NCBI GenBank assembly: GCA_030247885.1
Contig: JAPDRO010000025.1
Coordinates: forward strand, 434,001-498,000
From: Taxawa tesnikishii (nom. ined.)
Lineage: Eukaryota; Ascomycota; Dothideomycetes; Dothideales
Direction: 5' to 3'
DNA: 64,000 nucleotides
The translations under genes were made by a program, and so were the position numbers. Positions 24,001 to 35,407 of this stretch are shown here, piece after piece; the first letter of the stretch is position 1, and the number at the start of each line of letters is the position of its first letter. A model generated the notes under the pieces. The model saw nothing but the letters and a program-made list of their open reading frames with translations. It searched no databases and was not told the origin of the DNA.

Positions 24001-24067
24001 GGAGAGGGGAAGAGGAGCTGGGGGTTGTTTTGATACAACCGCAAAGCTCTGCGTAGAGCAGAGTTAG
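21045..24067 (+). CDS. MGM1: Mitochondrial dynamin-like GTPase Mgm1/OPA1
   Basis: This inner-membrane GTPase drives mitochondrial inner-membrane fusion and cristae shape. Two exons (21045-23441 and 23593-24067) hold a presequence and then a hydrophobic anchor (IPAMFGAAMIGGLAYLQYQA). A Gly/Glu-rich linker follows, where processing gives long and short forms in the family. The GTPase domain has G1 GSQSSGKSS (about 21827), G3 DLPG and G4 TKMD. The stalk and C-terminal effector region come last. Two frame breaks need one restored base each. One lies between ATG 21045 (MSGRLLASRL) and the frame carrying the rest of the presequence. The other is at the C-run 23792-23795 (FYYQFP to RTLDSKF). With both restored the coding length is a multiple of three (957 residues), usual for the family. 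The start is the least certain part, because no in-frame ATG precedes the anchor. Confidence 0.9.
21118..21144. repeat. CAGCAT hexanucleotide run inside the Mgm1 presequence
   Basis: More than four copies of cagcat lie in the region encoding the mitochondrial presequence. In the frame that leads into the rest of Mgm1 they give an Ala-Ser repeat. In the frame of ATG 21045 they give His-Gln. The run lies close to the frame break of this gene. Confidence 0.7.
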
Positions 24068-24389
24068 AAGGCAATGACAACTCGCGCAGGTCGATGTATT
24101 TCGTATGGCGAGCGATTGAGCACGATACCAATCATTGAGCGGCGTGGTTTGGAAAACGGTTCGTTGGCTCTCCTCTCGGTTCTTCGAGCAACGGTATATT
24201 GGTTTTTCTGCAGTTTCCTCTGAGAGAACTTTTCACTTTCCAGCAGACATGTTTCGACTCCCCTGAATAGTCTTCGGCAAATCCCATAGATGTTAGCAAA
24301 TCTCGGCACGTTTTGATCTCATCCATCTCCAGCAGATCCTAGCCAATCCCACGCTCCGGCGTTCGGAAGAGCGTTCGGAAACACGACTC

Positions 24390-26277
24390 TCAGATCTTCG
24401 CCCAGTCAATCTCCTCGCCCAAGATTTCCCACCCAAGCAGCGTCCACAATTCTTCCCGAAACCAGTCATTCACCGATCTCTCCTCCGCCTTCTTCCCCTT
24501 GCCCTTGGTCTTCTTCCCTGTGCAGGTTGCATCTCCAAGTCTTGCGCGGAGTTCGACGTTGCAGAACCCGGGAAAGCAATATCAACACTTGGCAGAACGG
24601 GGAAGCGCAGACAATTCTTGCGATGGGGAGACGAAGGATCGGGGCCGAAGACATCGCGCACGAGAGTGCGTTGCAGGCGGGTGAGGGCAGCGTGGGACAG
24701 GAGCGCCTTGTCAGCCGTGACGGGAGGTTGGCCTGTCTTTTGTTTCGAAGATGTGTTGGTGGCCGTGCTCAGGTGGGAGGATGCGGCTGGCAGACACCGA
24801 CGCAACAGCGCGATGAGGTAGGGTGCTAGGAACTTTGCCGTCACGACCGAGACTTCTGCCTCGTGGGAGCCAGATTCAGCTTTTGGAAGCGGTGCGGAAT
24901 CCGTTCCCAACGTGGTGTTGCGGATCTCAGCCTCCAGGTCATCACCCCGCGTGTTGCCGAAAGTAAAGAGGTACAGGTTCTGGCCGAGCTTCTGCATCAA
25001 GAGGTAGAGATAACCTTCGAAGACGTGGTTGTGCGCAGAAACGACGGGGTCGAGCGATTCAACGATAGTAGAGAGCAAACGGGTCAAGAGTGCAAGGGTG
25101 GGATGGGATGGTGCGATGCTAACAGTGTCCTTTGAAAGACCAGTAGCGAACGGAGTGTTTGATCTGGCTGCAGATGACTTGGTTTTCTTCGGAAACCTCG
25201 TTGACTTCGTAGGGCTCGGTGTAGTATTCTGTCCCGAGAGGTCGTTGGATATGAGAAGGGACTTGGCGTCGGCTTTCGCTATCTCTGCCATTGTGGTGAC
25301 GACAGATTGTAGAAAGGAGGCGTAATGGTACACAACAGCTCCTTGATAGGTCTTTTCGCCGATACTAACGCCACTGAAGATTGTGCCAGCAGTGGTGGCA
25401 GTCTCGCGGCGAGCGACCACTTTTAGGCCATGAAGTAAGGACATGAAGGCACGTGTGATGGCCGTGACAACCGCTTCCTCTTTCTGAGTAACTGCATGCT
25501 TCAGATAAGCACTGGAGCTGCTGGCCCGGTGCTCGTTGATGGCAGGGTTAGCACACGGTTCCGGCGAAGCATCTTGGGGATGAAACGTTTCTTGCAGGAC
25601 CTTCGCCAACGCGGTGACTGTGTGAATGAGGTGGTATGCCACGGCATTGGGCTCAGGCCGGAAGGCTTTGTAGTAAAAGTTATGCAGCTGGTAGAGGCTA
25701 CGCATTGCTTGCAGGCCTGCGCCTTGTTTCAGTGGCCTTTCAGAGTATAGTTGCTTGCGTCGAAGTCGTACCTGATCGATTACCACCAAGCGCCTCAGAG
25801 TCTTGAGCCAGGCTGTTCGCAACCTCTTGTGCAGTAGGGTTAGCGGGGACGGCGATCTTCGCCTTCTTTTGCACGCTCTTGTCTAGCTCCGTGGCAGGCT
25901 TCTTCCGCTTCCTCGACCTCTCAGGCGTCACCGCCACAGCATTCTGGGCAGCCTTCAGCTGAGCGCGCAGAGCATCGTTCTCCTGCTTGAGTTCAAAGGC
26001 TTCGTTCTGTTGCTGCACAAGTACCTCACTGACTCGACCAAACTCAGAGCGCCAGAAGGCGGAGCGGTCCAGGTGGCGATGGCGAGAGCTCAGTGCGTCC
26101 TGTCTTCGGCCTTTCGCAATGTGTAGGCGGAGGTGCTGGATGTAATCTGTGGCGATGTCAGCGATACATGGCCGTAATGATGTGTGCAAATAGTGTGCCT
26201 TCAATTGACAGTTCAGGTGGTTTTGAGCGGACAATGGACAAAGCTAGAGCGATCTGTGGTTGAGTTGGGAGACACAT
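24390..26277 (-). CDS. Uncharacterised protein with coiled-coil N-terminal part
   Basis: I do not recognise this family, but it looks like a real gene of about 600 residues. The 5' exon ends at 25772. A 55-b intron (gtacga...gcgcag, 25717-25771) leads to the next exon starting at 25716 in matching phase. The N-terminal part has a helical segment (LVQQQNEAFELKQENDALRAQ cut short here) and a Lys/Arg-rich nuclear-signal-like stretch (RSRKRKKPATELDKSVQKKA). The long C-terminal part is helix-rich (MRSLYQLHNFYYKAF, ASFLQSVVTTMAEIAKAD). One base is probably missing at 24567-24572 (CCCGGG). With it restored the frame continues to a sensible end (NDWFREELWTLLGWEILGEE) and TGA at 24390. Without it the protein ends in an Arg-rich tail at 24470. 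The start is unresolved: ATG 26277 opens a short coding-like frame (MCLPTQPQIALAL) that needs an unassigned intron. Confidence 0.6.
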
Positions 26278-26371
26278 GATTGCTGATCTTGAGGAATTCG
26301 CTGTCAGAAGCGATAGAAAGAAGACAAACAGCTGCTGCGGCGAACAGGGACTACAATGGCAGTGAGGGCCA

Positions 26372-26402
26372 AGAAGAGAAGAGAAGAAAAGAGAAGAGAA
26401 GA
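26372..26402. repeat. GAAGA/AGAGAA purine repeat
   Basis: An imperfect purine-only run of agaagag-type units in the gap between the unknown gene and the mL38 gene. It is simple sequence in non-coding DNA. Confidence 0.6.
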
Positions 26403-26640
26403 ATAATGATACGCCTTTGTACTCGAAGGCGGAATTGCAAACCTTGTCTTACGTACGAGGAAAGCGCGGATGAACGCCCCTTCGCTCCGTCCTGGATAAA
26501 TCAGCGCTCCAAGCACTTCATTAGCGGATAAAACAACATAACTCGGAAGTCCTGATATAAAGTCGTGCAGAGGAATTAGACAGCTGGTATACAAGAATCG
26601 GATATAGTACATCTTCCAGCATACATACGTCCACCTACTC

Positions 26641-27999
26641 CTACCTGTACCTCTCACCAGGCAACTTCTTGTACGGCAGAGGCTCAATCTTCTTCCTCTT
26701 GAATTCAACATCATGACCCGGAACACCAGCCCTCTGCATGACACCCGCGGTGCCTTCATCGTGCTGACTCCTGAATAAGTTAACGCCGACAGGCTTCAGG
26801 GCATGACGGTCGACAAAGCTGCGCAGGATAAAGCCATGGCGCTGCGCCCTCTGCTTCAGGTCCGCCACGTTGATCTCCTGGCCGTCCTTCTGCTCCATGA
26901 CAAAGACTGACATGCGGTTGTAGGGTGCGCCCTTCTGCCCGTAAGCAGGCAGCCAGGGCAGCACGACCTGGGAATCGGCCGAGAGCAGGTGCAAAGGCAC
27001 GCTGGTCACGGTGGGCGAGACCTTGATATTGCAAGCAAGGAAGTGGCATCTGTAATCGAATCCGTCCTTCTCGACATTGGGGACATCAGGGTTGACCACC
27101 GCGACCGTGATGAGCCGCTCGCCCTTGTCGTAGACCTGAACGTCTAGACGAGCGGGGATCTCACTCACGCGCGAGTCGACGAAATCGCCTGGCTGAACGG
27201 CGCGTTTCCCGAAGGCAAGGTCCACGTTTACGACGGGGTCCAGAGATGGGAGCACGTCAGGGATCACGTTCATCTGAGTGACACGCTGGAGCAGGAGTTT
27301 GCGCTTGTACTGGCGCCATTGCTTGTCCGCCAGATACCGATAGATGGGCTTGTTCATGTCGCCTGCAAGTTATAGTTAGCCACAAGCGTTCCCTATCCCA
27401 TCCAGCTCCTCTTCTACTGGCCGCCAAATTCCGTGTACAGCATGGAATCGTCCAGTTGTAGTGCCGATTGACGCACCTTTGCCATCTTCAAACTTCTTCT
27501 TCACAACGGGATCGTTGATGTCCGCATAAATCTTGAGTTCCTCTAGATGCCGGCTCATGCTCGCAATCCTTTGACCTTTCTGCCATTCGCCCTGCGGCGC
27601 CACCTCCTGCACCTTCAACCTCTCCAATCTTGCCCGTTGCTGTTCGATTGCCTTGATCTTCTCTTCCCGATCCACCGCTAGCACTTTCCTGGCTTCCTGG
27701 AAACATTGGTAAGGCAACTGCTCGAAGGGGATGTTGGACGTCGACCGTAGTGCTGCGCGCCGTCTGCGAGACCCGACAGGAGTGACATGTTGCGTCCTGG
27801 TAAGTTTGCGCTCGAGTTTGGGCGTGTAGGCGAGGTTAGGATCGAGATAAGGGCTGGATGAAGTAGAGGTCTGTTGCTGTTCGACGGCCTCGTGCGGTGT
27901 CGGTGTCGAGGAGAAGGCGCGGACGGATGTGCTGTTGACCTGGCGTGTACATTGCGCATACCGCAGCAACGGCTTGGCACCTTGCTTAGTGCTCGCCAT
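26641..27999 (-). CDS. MRPL35: Mitochondrial large-subunit ribosomal protein mL38 (MRPL35)
   Basis: Two exons (27999-27477 and 27362-26641) give 414 residues. The start MASTKQGAKPLLRYAQ begins a basic, Ser/Thr-rich mitochondrial presequence. A charged linker helix follows (FEDGKGDMNKPIYRYL across the splice). The C-terminal half is a phosphatidylethanolamine-binding-like fold (DPVVNVDLAFG, VAVVNPDVPNVEKDGF, LPWLPAYGQKGAPYNRMSVF). This is the architecture of yeast MRPL35 (mL38 in the common nomenclature), a structural protein of the mitochondrial 54S subunit. The PEBP-like part is not expected to bind lipid. An upstream in-frame leader could extend the frame to 28101, but those codons are not Met-initiated in a good context and the presequence fits at 27999. 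The gene is transcribed away from uL4m, 223 b apart. Confidence 0.88.
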
Positions 28000-28222
28000 G
28001 CTTGCTAAAGACAAGAAAGATAGATGGAGATGGCAGCCGGGAAAAGCGTTCGTAGAGAGTCTGGATGTACGAGTATCTGGGAACATTTCGGATGAGAGCA
28101 CGGTGAACCAAACAGGCCAAAAGCGCAGCTTTGCAACTTTCGGCGAAGCAAGTTCACCTCCGCTTGAGCACCCATACTAATTCCACCGCAACCCTATCTG
28201 AACGATATTCTGGACGGTACAC
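28000..28222. promoter_or_regulatory. Shared divergent promoter of two mitoribosomal genes
   Basis: Only 223 b separate the start codons of mL38 (minus) and uL4m (plus). Any promoter for either gene must lie here or inside the neighbour. I see no motif I can name with confidence. Confidence 0.6.
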
Positions 28223-29244
28223 ATGGCTTCCAAGCGAGTGTGCGGCCCCGTCCGGGTATTCATCAATGGAACTGTCAACAGAAGCACCATCATACACGTA
28301 CGAGTGTCTCTTCATCTCCCATTCTTACCCTAGCTAATTCGCAACAGCAACATCAACCCTCCCTTACCCGCTCTCTGGCCACCGATTCCCTTCTCCCAAC
28401 CGACACAGCCGCACAATCCTACTCCGATGCCCATTTGAGCTCCACCGCAACCCAACCCATCCTGAACGACACCTTCGCACGTCCGCCTCCACCAGCGCCA
28501 GCACCAGCATCTCAGACACCCTTCCAGACGGCCGGGAACCCGTTCTTGACAAGAGCCACCTGCACACTGCACTCCTTCCCATCTCTAGAGCCCACCGGTA
28601 TTGTGTCGTACCCTGACTCGCACCTGCTGCTCCCCTTGCGACGCGACATCCTGCACCGGGCCGTCGTCTTCGAAGGCGACGCTACACGCCAGGGCACCGC
28701 ATCGACAAAATGGCGCGACGACGTGCACGGATCAGGGCGGAAGATCCGCCCTCAAAAAGGCACAGGATCCGCACGTCTGGGTGACAAGAAGAGTCCGATG
28801 TTGAAGGGAGGCGGTGTTGCGTTCGGACCCAAACCCAGAGACTTCAGCACAGGGCTGCCGAAGAAGATGTATGATTTGGCGTGGCGCACCGCTCTTTCGT
28901 ACCGGTACAGGCGGGGGCAATTAGTTGTGGTTGATGGAGAGGCGGAGGTCGAGGAGATGGTGAGGGGACCCGGGGCTGCGAGGTGGGTGAGGGAGATGCT
29001 GGGGTGGCATGGGTGGGGGAAGGCGGGAGGGAGGAGTTTGTTCGTTACGTTAGGGAGGAGGGAAAGGTTGTTTGAGGCGTTGGACAAAGAAGGAATGGGA
29101 AAGGAGGCTAGAGCGATCACTGTTGAGGACGTGGATGTGAAGGACTTGCTCGAAACAGGAAGAGTTGTTGTGGAGAAGGAGGCCTTGGATCTGCTGTTTA
29201 GGGATCATGTAAGTGACTTGAGGACGAACGTTAAGGCGGTATAA
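28223..29244 (+). CDS. YML6: Mitochondrial large-subunit ribosomal protein uL4m
   Basis: Exons 28223-28297 and 28348-29244 join in phase 0 to 323 residues. The N-terminus (MASKRVCGPVRVFINGTVNR) followed after the 50-b intron by SLTRSLATDSLL is a typical mitochondrial presequence. The core carries the uL4 signature: HRAVVFEGDATRQGTASTK, the conserved loop region GSGRKIRPQKGTGSARLGDK and GGGVAFGPKPRDFSTGLPKK. Bacterial L4 helps line the exit tunnel, and the mitochondrial protein is expected to do the same in the 54S subunit. The C-terminal part (RSLFVTLGRRERLFEALDKE) matches the usual length of fungal uL4m. The first exon is short, so gene callers may miss it and start inside exon 2. Confidence 0.88.
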
Positions 29245-31481
29245 GGATTCTGGATAGGCTGTAGGGATTGTAAAAATAATTGTACAGGTACTTGCAGCAT
29301 CGGAAAAGGATTGAGAGAAGTTCTCATGGATTTACTCAAGATTACCGACCAGGCTATAGTGCGAGTCAATACGGGCACCAGGTCGATAGCACGGGGTCCA
29401 AATATCTGATGCTTGGCTTACAACACCTTCACCGTCTGTTGTTTTTCACACGCTTCGTCATCAACCAAGCATCAACTCGCACTCCTTGACCATCGATTGT
29501 TTTGCTGTATCCGTGCCAATCTCCTTTTGAAGACCATCTATGAACTATGGAGCCGATGCATGCAATGGGGCACCGCATCGCATTTGTGTGTGCGTGTATG
29601 TGTCATGCATATACTCTGAGCATACTAGGCTAGTAAGAGCGGTAAGGTGGCATGATCAAACGTGCTTCATGTGAAGCTCGAGTGTTTACAAGGCCGCCCA
29701 TCCGCCACTTGCGGCTGAACAGAACAACCTTCAACTGGCGAATTAAAGTAGGCAGTTTGAGAGCTGGCGAAGACTTACCGAGTGAGGTCATACAGACACC
29801 CGAGTTTCGGTCGTTGCATGGTGCAAGGATGCAGTGCAGAAGGGAAACTATCTTCTTCTGAGGGTTGCAACCGAGGTTCGGCGGTTGAAACTTCTGGAGT
29901 GGTGTCCTCAATACGATGGTAAAAAGAGACGTTAACAGGGTATGAAGAGACTACATGCCTACAGTATGAGCAGCAAGGGATATGGACGGAAGAAGACGCT
30001 GGTCCTTCAGCCACTCCGGAGATGGTAGAGGTTGAGTAACGACGTGCTGACGCTACTGTCCTGCATGCTTGCCATAGCCGGCGCTGTACGTTTCGCCATG
30101 AGGCCATTGCACAGTATAACGTTCAGCAGATAATGAAGCAGGGTGCCGTCCCTCTGGCTGCCCGGACACAGAAGGGGTCAACGATTGCATCCGACAAATG
30201 CGGATGCAATGCTGGCTTAGTGAATGGGAGGCAATGTATTGAAGGTGTCACCGACTGTGATTCGAGAACTCTCGACACAGCATCGTGTAATTTGCAGGAC
30301 CTGCTAATAGAGACTGAATTTGATTAGTGACTCAGGGTGAAAGGAGAAGACACGAGACAAGAGAAGAGAGCGCAATGCCAGCCCAAAGTGAAGGCTGTGG
30401 CCGCCGGGCAACAGCAAGGCGTAGCGAACTGCCGATCCCACGGTGATGTGTGCGTCCATTAAGCTACTACCGATTGGGGATATCGAGCCACGTCCAGACG
30501 TTCACAGGAGTCTTGAACTAGTCGCTTCTGGTATGTACGTTGTGTATTGGGGGCAGGGGAAGAAGATGATAGCATGCCCGGTATGTTGTGCTTCAGGAGC
30601 ATCGTCGTATTCACGTCCGAACCACGGCATAGTCAGTCCCTAGTATATACTTGTACTAGGGGTTGTTTCCCAAGCGAGACCCTGAAAATGGACTCCTCGG
30701 ATGGAGGTTTATGAGATGGAATAAACGGTTCAGTCGCAAAGACTCATCGCTTCAAGGATCTGTGCTCATGAGTTCCGGATGTAGCCTCTTCTGATGTCTA
30801 GATGTTGCAAGAAGATTAGATGGCGGACACGCCCACTCGACGACGAGAGGCACGTACCGTCTCGCGAGTGCCCAAAGAGCTTCCAGATGGCCACGGTGCA
30901 GCTCAGAGTGATGGCGATGAACAAGACATAGATTCCCCACATTGTCCGTCTGGTGGTTGGAAAGGCTGGTTGGGTGAGGGTCAGGTCCTAGCGTGGGGGT
31001 TGGAAGAAACGGTCTGGATGCTGGTAAGCGGATGGTCTCCGGCGTTGACAAGGCTTGGGCTAGAGTCAGCAACAGAGAGATGAAGAGGAGGGGTGTTGTC
31101 CTGGATGATGTGGAGCAGCCAAAGGAGCTCTCAGGGTTGCCGTCGTGGTTGTATGTGCGGTCACAATTCCGGGCTCTGCCGCTGTTCTCCCCGCATGTTT
31201 CCCCGATGGGCGATGGCCGTTCGCATGTGCCAAACATCGGCTCCGACCCCGCTGCAAACACCCCGCAATGCCCCTCGTGCTCGGACGAAGGAACCGTATG
31301 TTGCATGATGGGACAAGATCCAGATGCCGCCGCTCAAGCGTGTGTTGTGCGTTGTGCGTTGTGCGTTGTGTGTATATATATCTATGCCATTGCCGTCTAG
31401 CCCTGGCGCTCCCTCCACGACCGGACCTCGTCCTTGTACCCTACCCCTACCCACTGTAACTGTATCCCCGCACCCGCAAAC
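29245..31481. other. Intergenic region between uL4m and dihydroxyacetone kinase
   Basis: About 2.2 kb without a confident gene. Weak candidates are an ATG-started 110-codon minus-strand frame at 29775-30107 and a possible two-exon minus-strand micro-protein with one hydrophobic helix (30942 to 30766). Neither has a recognisable domain. A perfect 10-b inverted repeat lies at 30184-30210. GTGT-type simple sequence lies at 31335-31375. Confidence 0.5.
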
Positions 31482-33454
31482 ATGTCAGGTAAACACTTCT
31501 CCGAGCACTCAAGCTTGCCGCATCGCGCTCACTCCGCTCAGCCAAGCACTTCATCAACGATCCCACCCACCTCGTCCTTTCCGCCCTCAAGTCCATAACC
31601 CTGACTAACCCTTCCTGCGCCCTCGATGCCGAGAACAAGATCGTCTACCGCCGACCAGGCGGCTCTCCACAGGTCTCCATCATCTCTGGTGGAGGCAGCG
31701 GACACGAACCCTCTTTTGCCGCTTTCGTGGGCCAGGGACTGCTCTCTGGCGCTGTCGCAGGAACCATCTTTGCGTCGCCGTCCGCAGAGCAGATCAGGAG
31801 ATGCATCCTCAAGAGAGTGGAAGCCGAGAAGGGCGTGCTGGTCATCGTGATGAACTACACCGGCGACGTTCTCAACTTCGGTATGGCGGTTGAGAAGGCA
31901 AAGGCGAGTGGGTTGGATGTGGAAATGGTGGTTGTGGGGGACGATGCTGGCGTTGGAAGGGCAAAAGGTGGAAAGGTGGGTAGGCGAGGTATTGCGGGCA
32001 CCGTGCTGGTACAGAAGATTGCTGGTGCGCTTGCTGCGACAGGGTAAGACTCTCGGTTTTAGTCTGCGAACGGTTCGCACTGACACGGACGCAGGGCTTC
32101 TCTTAAGGATGTCCACAAAATCGCGCAGCTCACGGCGGACAACACTGTCTCCATCGGATCGTCTCTCTCCCATGTCCACGTTCCAGGCAGGAGCACTGCC
32201 GAGGATGGTGACGCTGAGCTGAAAGCGGACGAGGTTGAGATTGGAATGGGTGCGTTATACCTGTCACGCAGCGCGTGTCCCGACTGACGGCCCGCTAGGT
32301 ATTCACAACGAACCCGGCTCCGAACGGACGACTTCCGATCTACCAGGAACCGTCAAGACCATGCTCAAGTACATGCTAGATCCCTCAGACAAGGACCGCG
32401 CGTTCCTCTCAGTCAGTAAATCCGACGAGACCGTACTGCTCGTGAACAACCTCGGCGGCGTCAGCGTGCTCGAGATGGGCGGCATCACCACCGAAGTGCT
32501 GTCGCAGCTCGAAAGCGACTACGGCATCCAGCCCGTCAGGGTGCTTAGCGGAACGTACATGACAAGTTTGAACGGCCTCGGCTTTAGCATCTCTCTCCTC
32601 AAGACCGCAGATACGGGCGTGGGCAAGAGCATGCTGGAGCTGCTTGACGCGCCGGCGGAAGCGACTGGCTGGTCGGCGGCTGTGAGCACAAAGACCTGGC
32701 AGGAGCGGTCCAGCGCTGAGCTGCAGAGGAGTGAGACGAGTGCCGGTGATGCCAAACCTAGTAATCTGACTAGTAAGCATATCCACACTATCCGATACCA
32801 AACAATTCATCAACTTACAATCTCACAGTGGACCCCTCCTTCGCCTCTTCCGCTCTCATGACCGCCCTCGACCGCCTCGTAGCCGCTGAGCCTCAAGTGA
32901 CAAACTACGACACCATCGTCGGCGATGGCGACTGCGGCATCGGTCTCAAGCGAGGCGCCGAGGCCATCCTCTCGCTCCTCTCCTCTGCCACTCCCTCCTC
33001 GGACGCAGCGACCTTCCTCGACTCCATCATCTCCGTCGTCGAAACCTCCATGGACGGCACCAGCGGCGCCCTGTACGCCATCTACCTGAACGCACTAGCC
33101 ACGGGTCTGCGCTCTCAGTCGGCCGGCTCGAGAGAACCCGTGACGCCTAAGATCTGGGCCCAGGCAGCGCAGGATGCGATGGCGAGCATGGCGAAGTACA
33201 CGCCTGCAAAGCCGGGCGATCGTACGTTGGTTGATGCGCTAGCGCCGTTTGTGGAAGAGTTGAGCAAGAGTGGTGACGTGCAGGCCGCGGCTAAGGCGGC
33301 GGATGAAGGTGCGAAGAAGACGAAGGGGATGAAGGCGAGTTTGGGTAGGACAGTGTATGTGGGTGGTGAAGGGTGGGAAAATGTGCCTGATCCTGGCGCG
33401 CATGGGTTGGCGGAGTTTTTGGTCGGGTTGGCGGAGGGTGTTAAGGGGTCGTGA
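31482..33454 (+). CDS. DAK1: Dihydroxyacetone kinase
   Basis: Five exons (31482-31488, 31542-32043, 32095-32249, 32299-32772, 32829-33454) give 587 residues, the usual size for the single-chain ATP-dependent enzyme. It phosphorylates dihydroxyacetone to its phosphate in the cytosol, linking glycerol catabolism and methylglyoxal/DHA detoxification to glycolysis. The N-terminal DhaK domain has GGGSGHEPSFAAFVG, MNYTGDVLNFGMA and SSLSHVHVPGR, where the second-domain His is expected to bind the substrate carbonyl. The C-terminal DhaL domain binds ATP through DTIVGDGDCGIGLKRG and DGTSGALYAIYLNA. The linker near the last intron joins them (NLTMDPSF). The first exon has just seven coding bases (ATG TCA G), so the start is easily mis-annotated. 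No frame break. Confidence 0.95.
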
Positions 33455-34342
33455 ACCGGAACATTTGGGTAGTAGGGAGGAGTATAGATGGGGGATGATG
33501 AACCTAGGCGATAGTAGTTACTTGTTCAGTACCCGCACCTTATATACCTTGTTGTGGTCTCTACGCGGAGCTTCCTTTCCTGTCGATAAGATCCAGTCAC
33601 GCTACCCTCACCACTCTCGTTAGCATAACCTGTTGGAATATAAATACAACCTGCTCGATCACGTCTTACTGTACCTCCCTTAACGACAGAGTGTTGCCCG
33701 ACATCGAGCCGGAACCATATTTCTGAGACCCTGGTCCCATTCTTATGGTCCCATTGTACGCATCAGCCTTGTGGCTGGCCCCCAAAGGGGCGAACTTGGA
33801 TGTGGCGTGTCGGTCGTGAATGTGGTTTTGCCAGGCATCCAAAACGCTGTTTTGAACCGTAGGTGACCGTCGAAAGTAGATATAGCGCATGGCATCCGTT
33901 AGTCAGTGAACGGTCGCAGCTCGTCGTCATCGGCGCACCTTTGCGCTTCTCCCGATCTTCGGCGCGTCTCACGACTAAGAAAACATGAACTGCTCGACAA
34001 GGAAACGGTCATGGACGACTGACTGAGAACGGGAAGGGGATGCATGAGTATGGGAGTTTTGTGAGAATTTTCTTGGAATATGAAATTTCCTTTTGCGTGC
34101 GTTCTTTCGCATCACCGGTAGCTGTGCGCTTCCAATGGTTACGTTGGTCGTAATAAGTTTGCCTTTGGCCTGACCTCCCCAAACGCCAGTTTCCCATGCT
34201 CGACCGTTGCTGGATTGGTACGGCGCCTGTTATTCATCGAAAGTTCGCTCGTGGGCCCCCTCCTCGGCGTCCTTGTCCGTCGCGCTTCGCAGCTCATCTC
34301 CTCACTCTGAGTCCATCGTCATGATCCCGACCAAGCTCCCGC
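33455..34342. other. Convergent 3' region, no gene seen
   Basis: Lies between the 3' ends of the dihydroxyacetone-kinase gene and the Sm D2 gene. It probably contains the two 3' UTRs. Short frames only. Confidence 0.5.
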
Positions 34343-34830
34343 TCAACTCAACAGAACCAGGATGACCGAGTCACCGCGCAAAAACATCTTGCTCACGAAG
34401 CGATCCTTGTTGACAGGCCTGCTCTTCTTTCCCTGCGCATTTCTCGGTGTTTCCGTCCACATCTCCTTGACGTTCTCTAGCACCATGTTGCAGTGTCGGT
34501 CAAATGCCTTGACGCGTGCCAGGAGCTTGCGGTTGTTGCGGCAGGAGATCAAGACCTGAGTGTGCGAGCGCACGGCGGTTTGCAGGATGGAGAGAGGACC
34601 GGATGTAAATTCATGGGTTTCGAGAAGGGAGACTTCGTATTCGCTATAGTAGAGACGTGAGCAAAGGCACAACTTGCATCATGTTGGATGAGTCGCGACA
34701 GAATTTGGACGTACGTGAGCTCGCTGCGCGGCTTGTTCAGGAGCTCTCTGTAGGGTCGTGTTAGCGTCCTAGCTCGGTGTCTTCGGAGATTGCGCGCATG
34801 TGCTTACTGGATCTTTGCGGTCTCGGCCAT
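34343..34830 (-). CDS. SMD2: Small nuclear ribonucleoprotein Sm D2
   Basis: Three exons (34830-34808, 34747-34715, 34643-34343) join to 118 residues, the family length. It is part of the seven-member Sm ring that wraps the U-rich site of spliceosomal snRNAs. The N-terminal helix reads [19 protein letters not shown]. The Sm1 motif spans [10 protein letters not shown] and [20 protein letters not shown]. The Sm2 motif is [15 protein letters not shown]. Between them lies the basic D2-type loop ([13 protein letters not shown]). Exons 1 and 2 are tiny (23 and 33 b), and both introns have good GTAAGC/GTACGT donors. The gene is divergent to the GATA-factor gene. Confidence 0.95.
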
Positions 34831-35407
34831 GGTTGCGGCTGTATTGTTGAGTGTACAGTGTAATGCGTAGAGCGGTATGGAGGCCGGTGGTAGTCGCTAA
34901 TATGGCGCAGTACAGACTTGTGCAAGTCGCATGCAATGGAACCTTGCGAACTACTTGGACGTGATGTTGGAATTTGCCGTTTCTGGGGAAGAGCGCCCAG
35001 CGGCATTCCGTTAAGCCACGCTTGCGAAAGGCTGCCGGACGCCGCGGTAATTCCGCAAGCGAGAGTCGCGATCGCGGCTCTAACACGAAAGTGCGTCACG
35101 CTTCAACGCGTTCTTAGCAACGAAGCGCGCATCGAACGCAACGCAACGCAACGCAACGACCATGCCAGCCAGCCCAACTTCTCTTAGACAGACGACACGA
35201 CGCCTTCGACAACTCAGGACAAGGACTCTTTTGGATGTTTCCTTCAACGACCACCACCACTACCACCACCACCAACCTCTGAAACTAACACGTCTCGCTT
35301 GCACGACCATGCTGTGACACCTCGATCAACAGGGCATGACACTTGATATTCGCTCATACACACTTTCTCCGGCCTCGACACCGCTTCGGAACAACTGAGA
35401 GGCTATC
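34831..35407. promoter_or_regulatory. Divergent promoter region, Sm D2 / GATA factor
   Basis: The 577 b between two start codons must hold both promoters. It contains a CAACG pentanucleotide run (about 35135-35160) and a CCACCA run (about 35250-35275). I cannot assign specific factor sites. Confidence 0.45.

Noticed and set aside
31538-32179. 213-codon minus-strand frame
   Set aside because: Antisense shadow of dihydroxyacetone kinase exon 2, without a domain.
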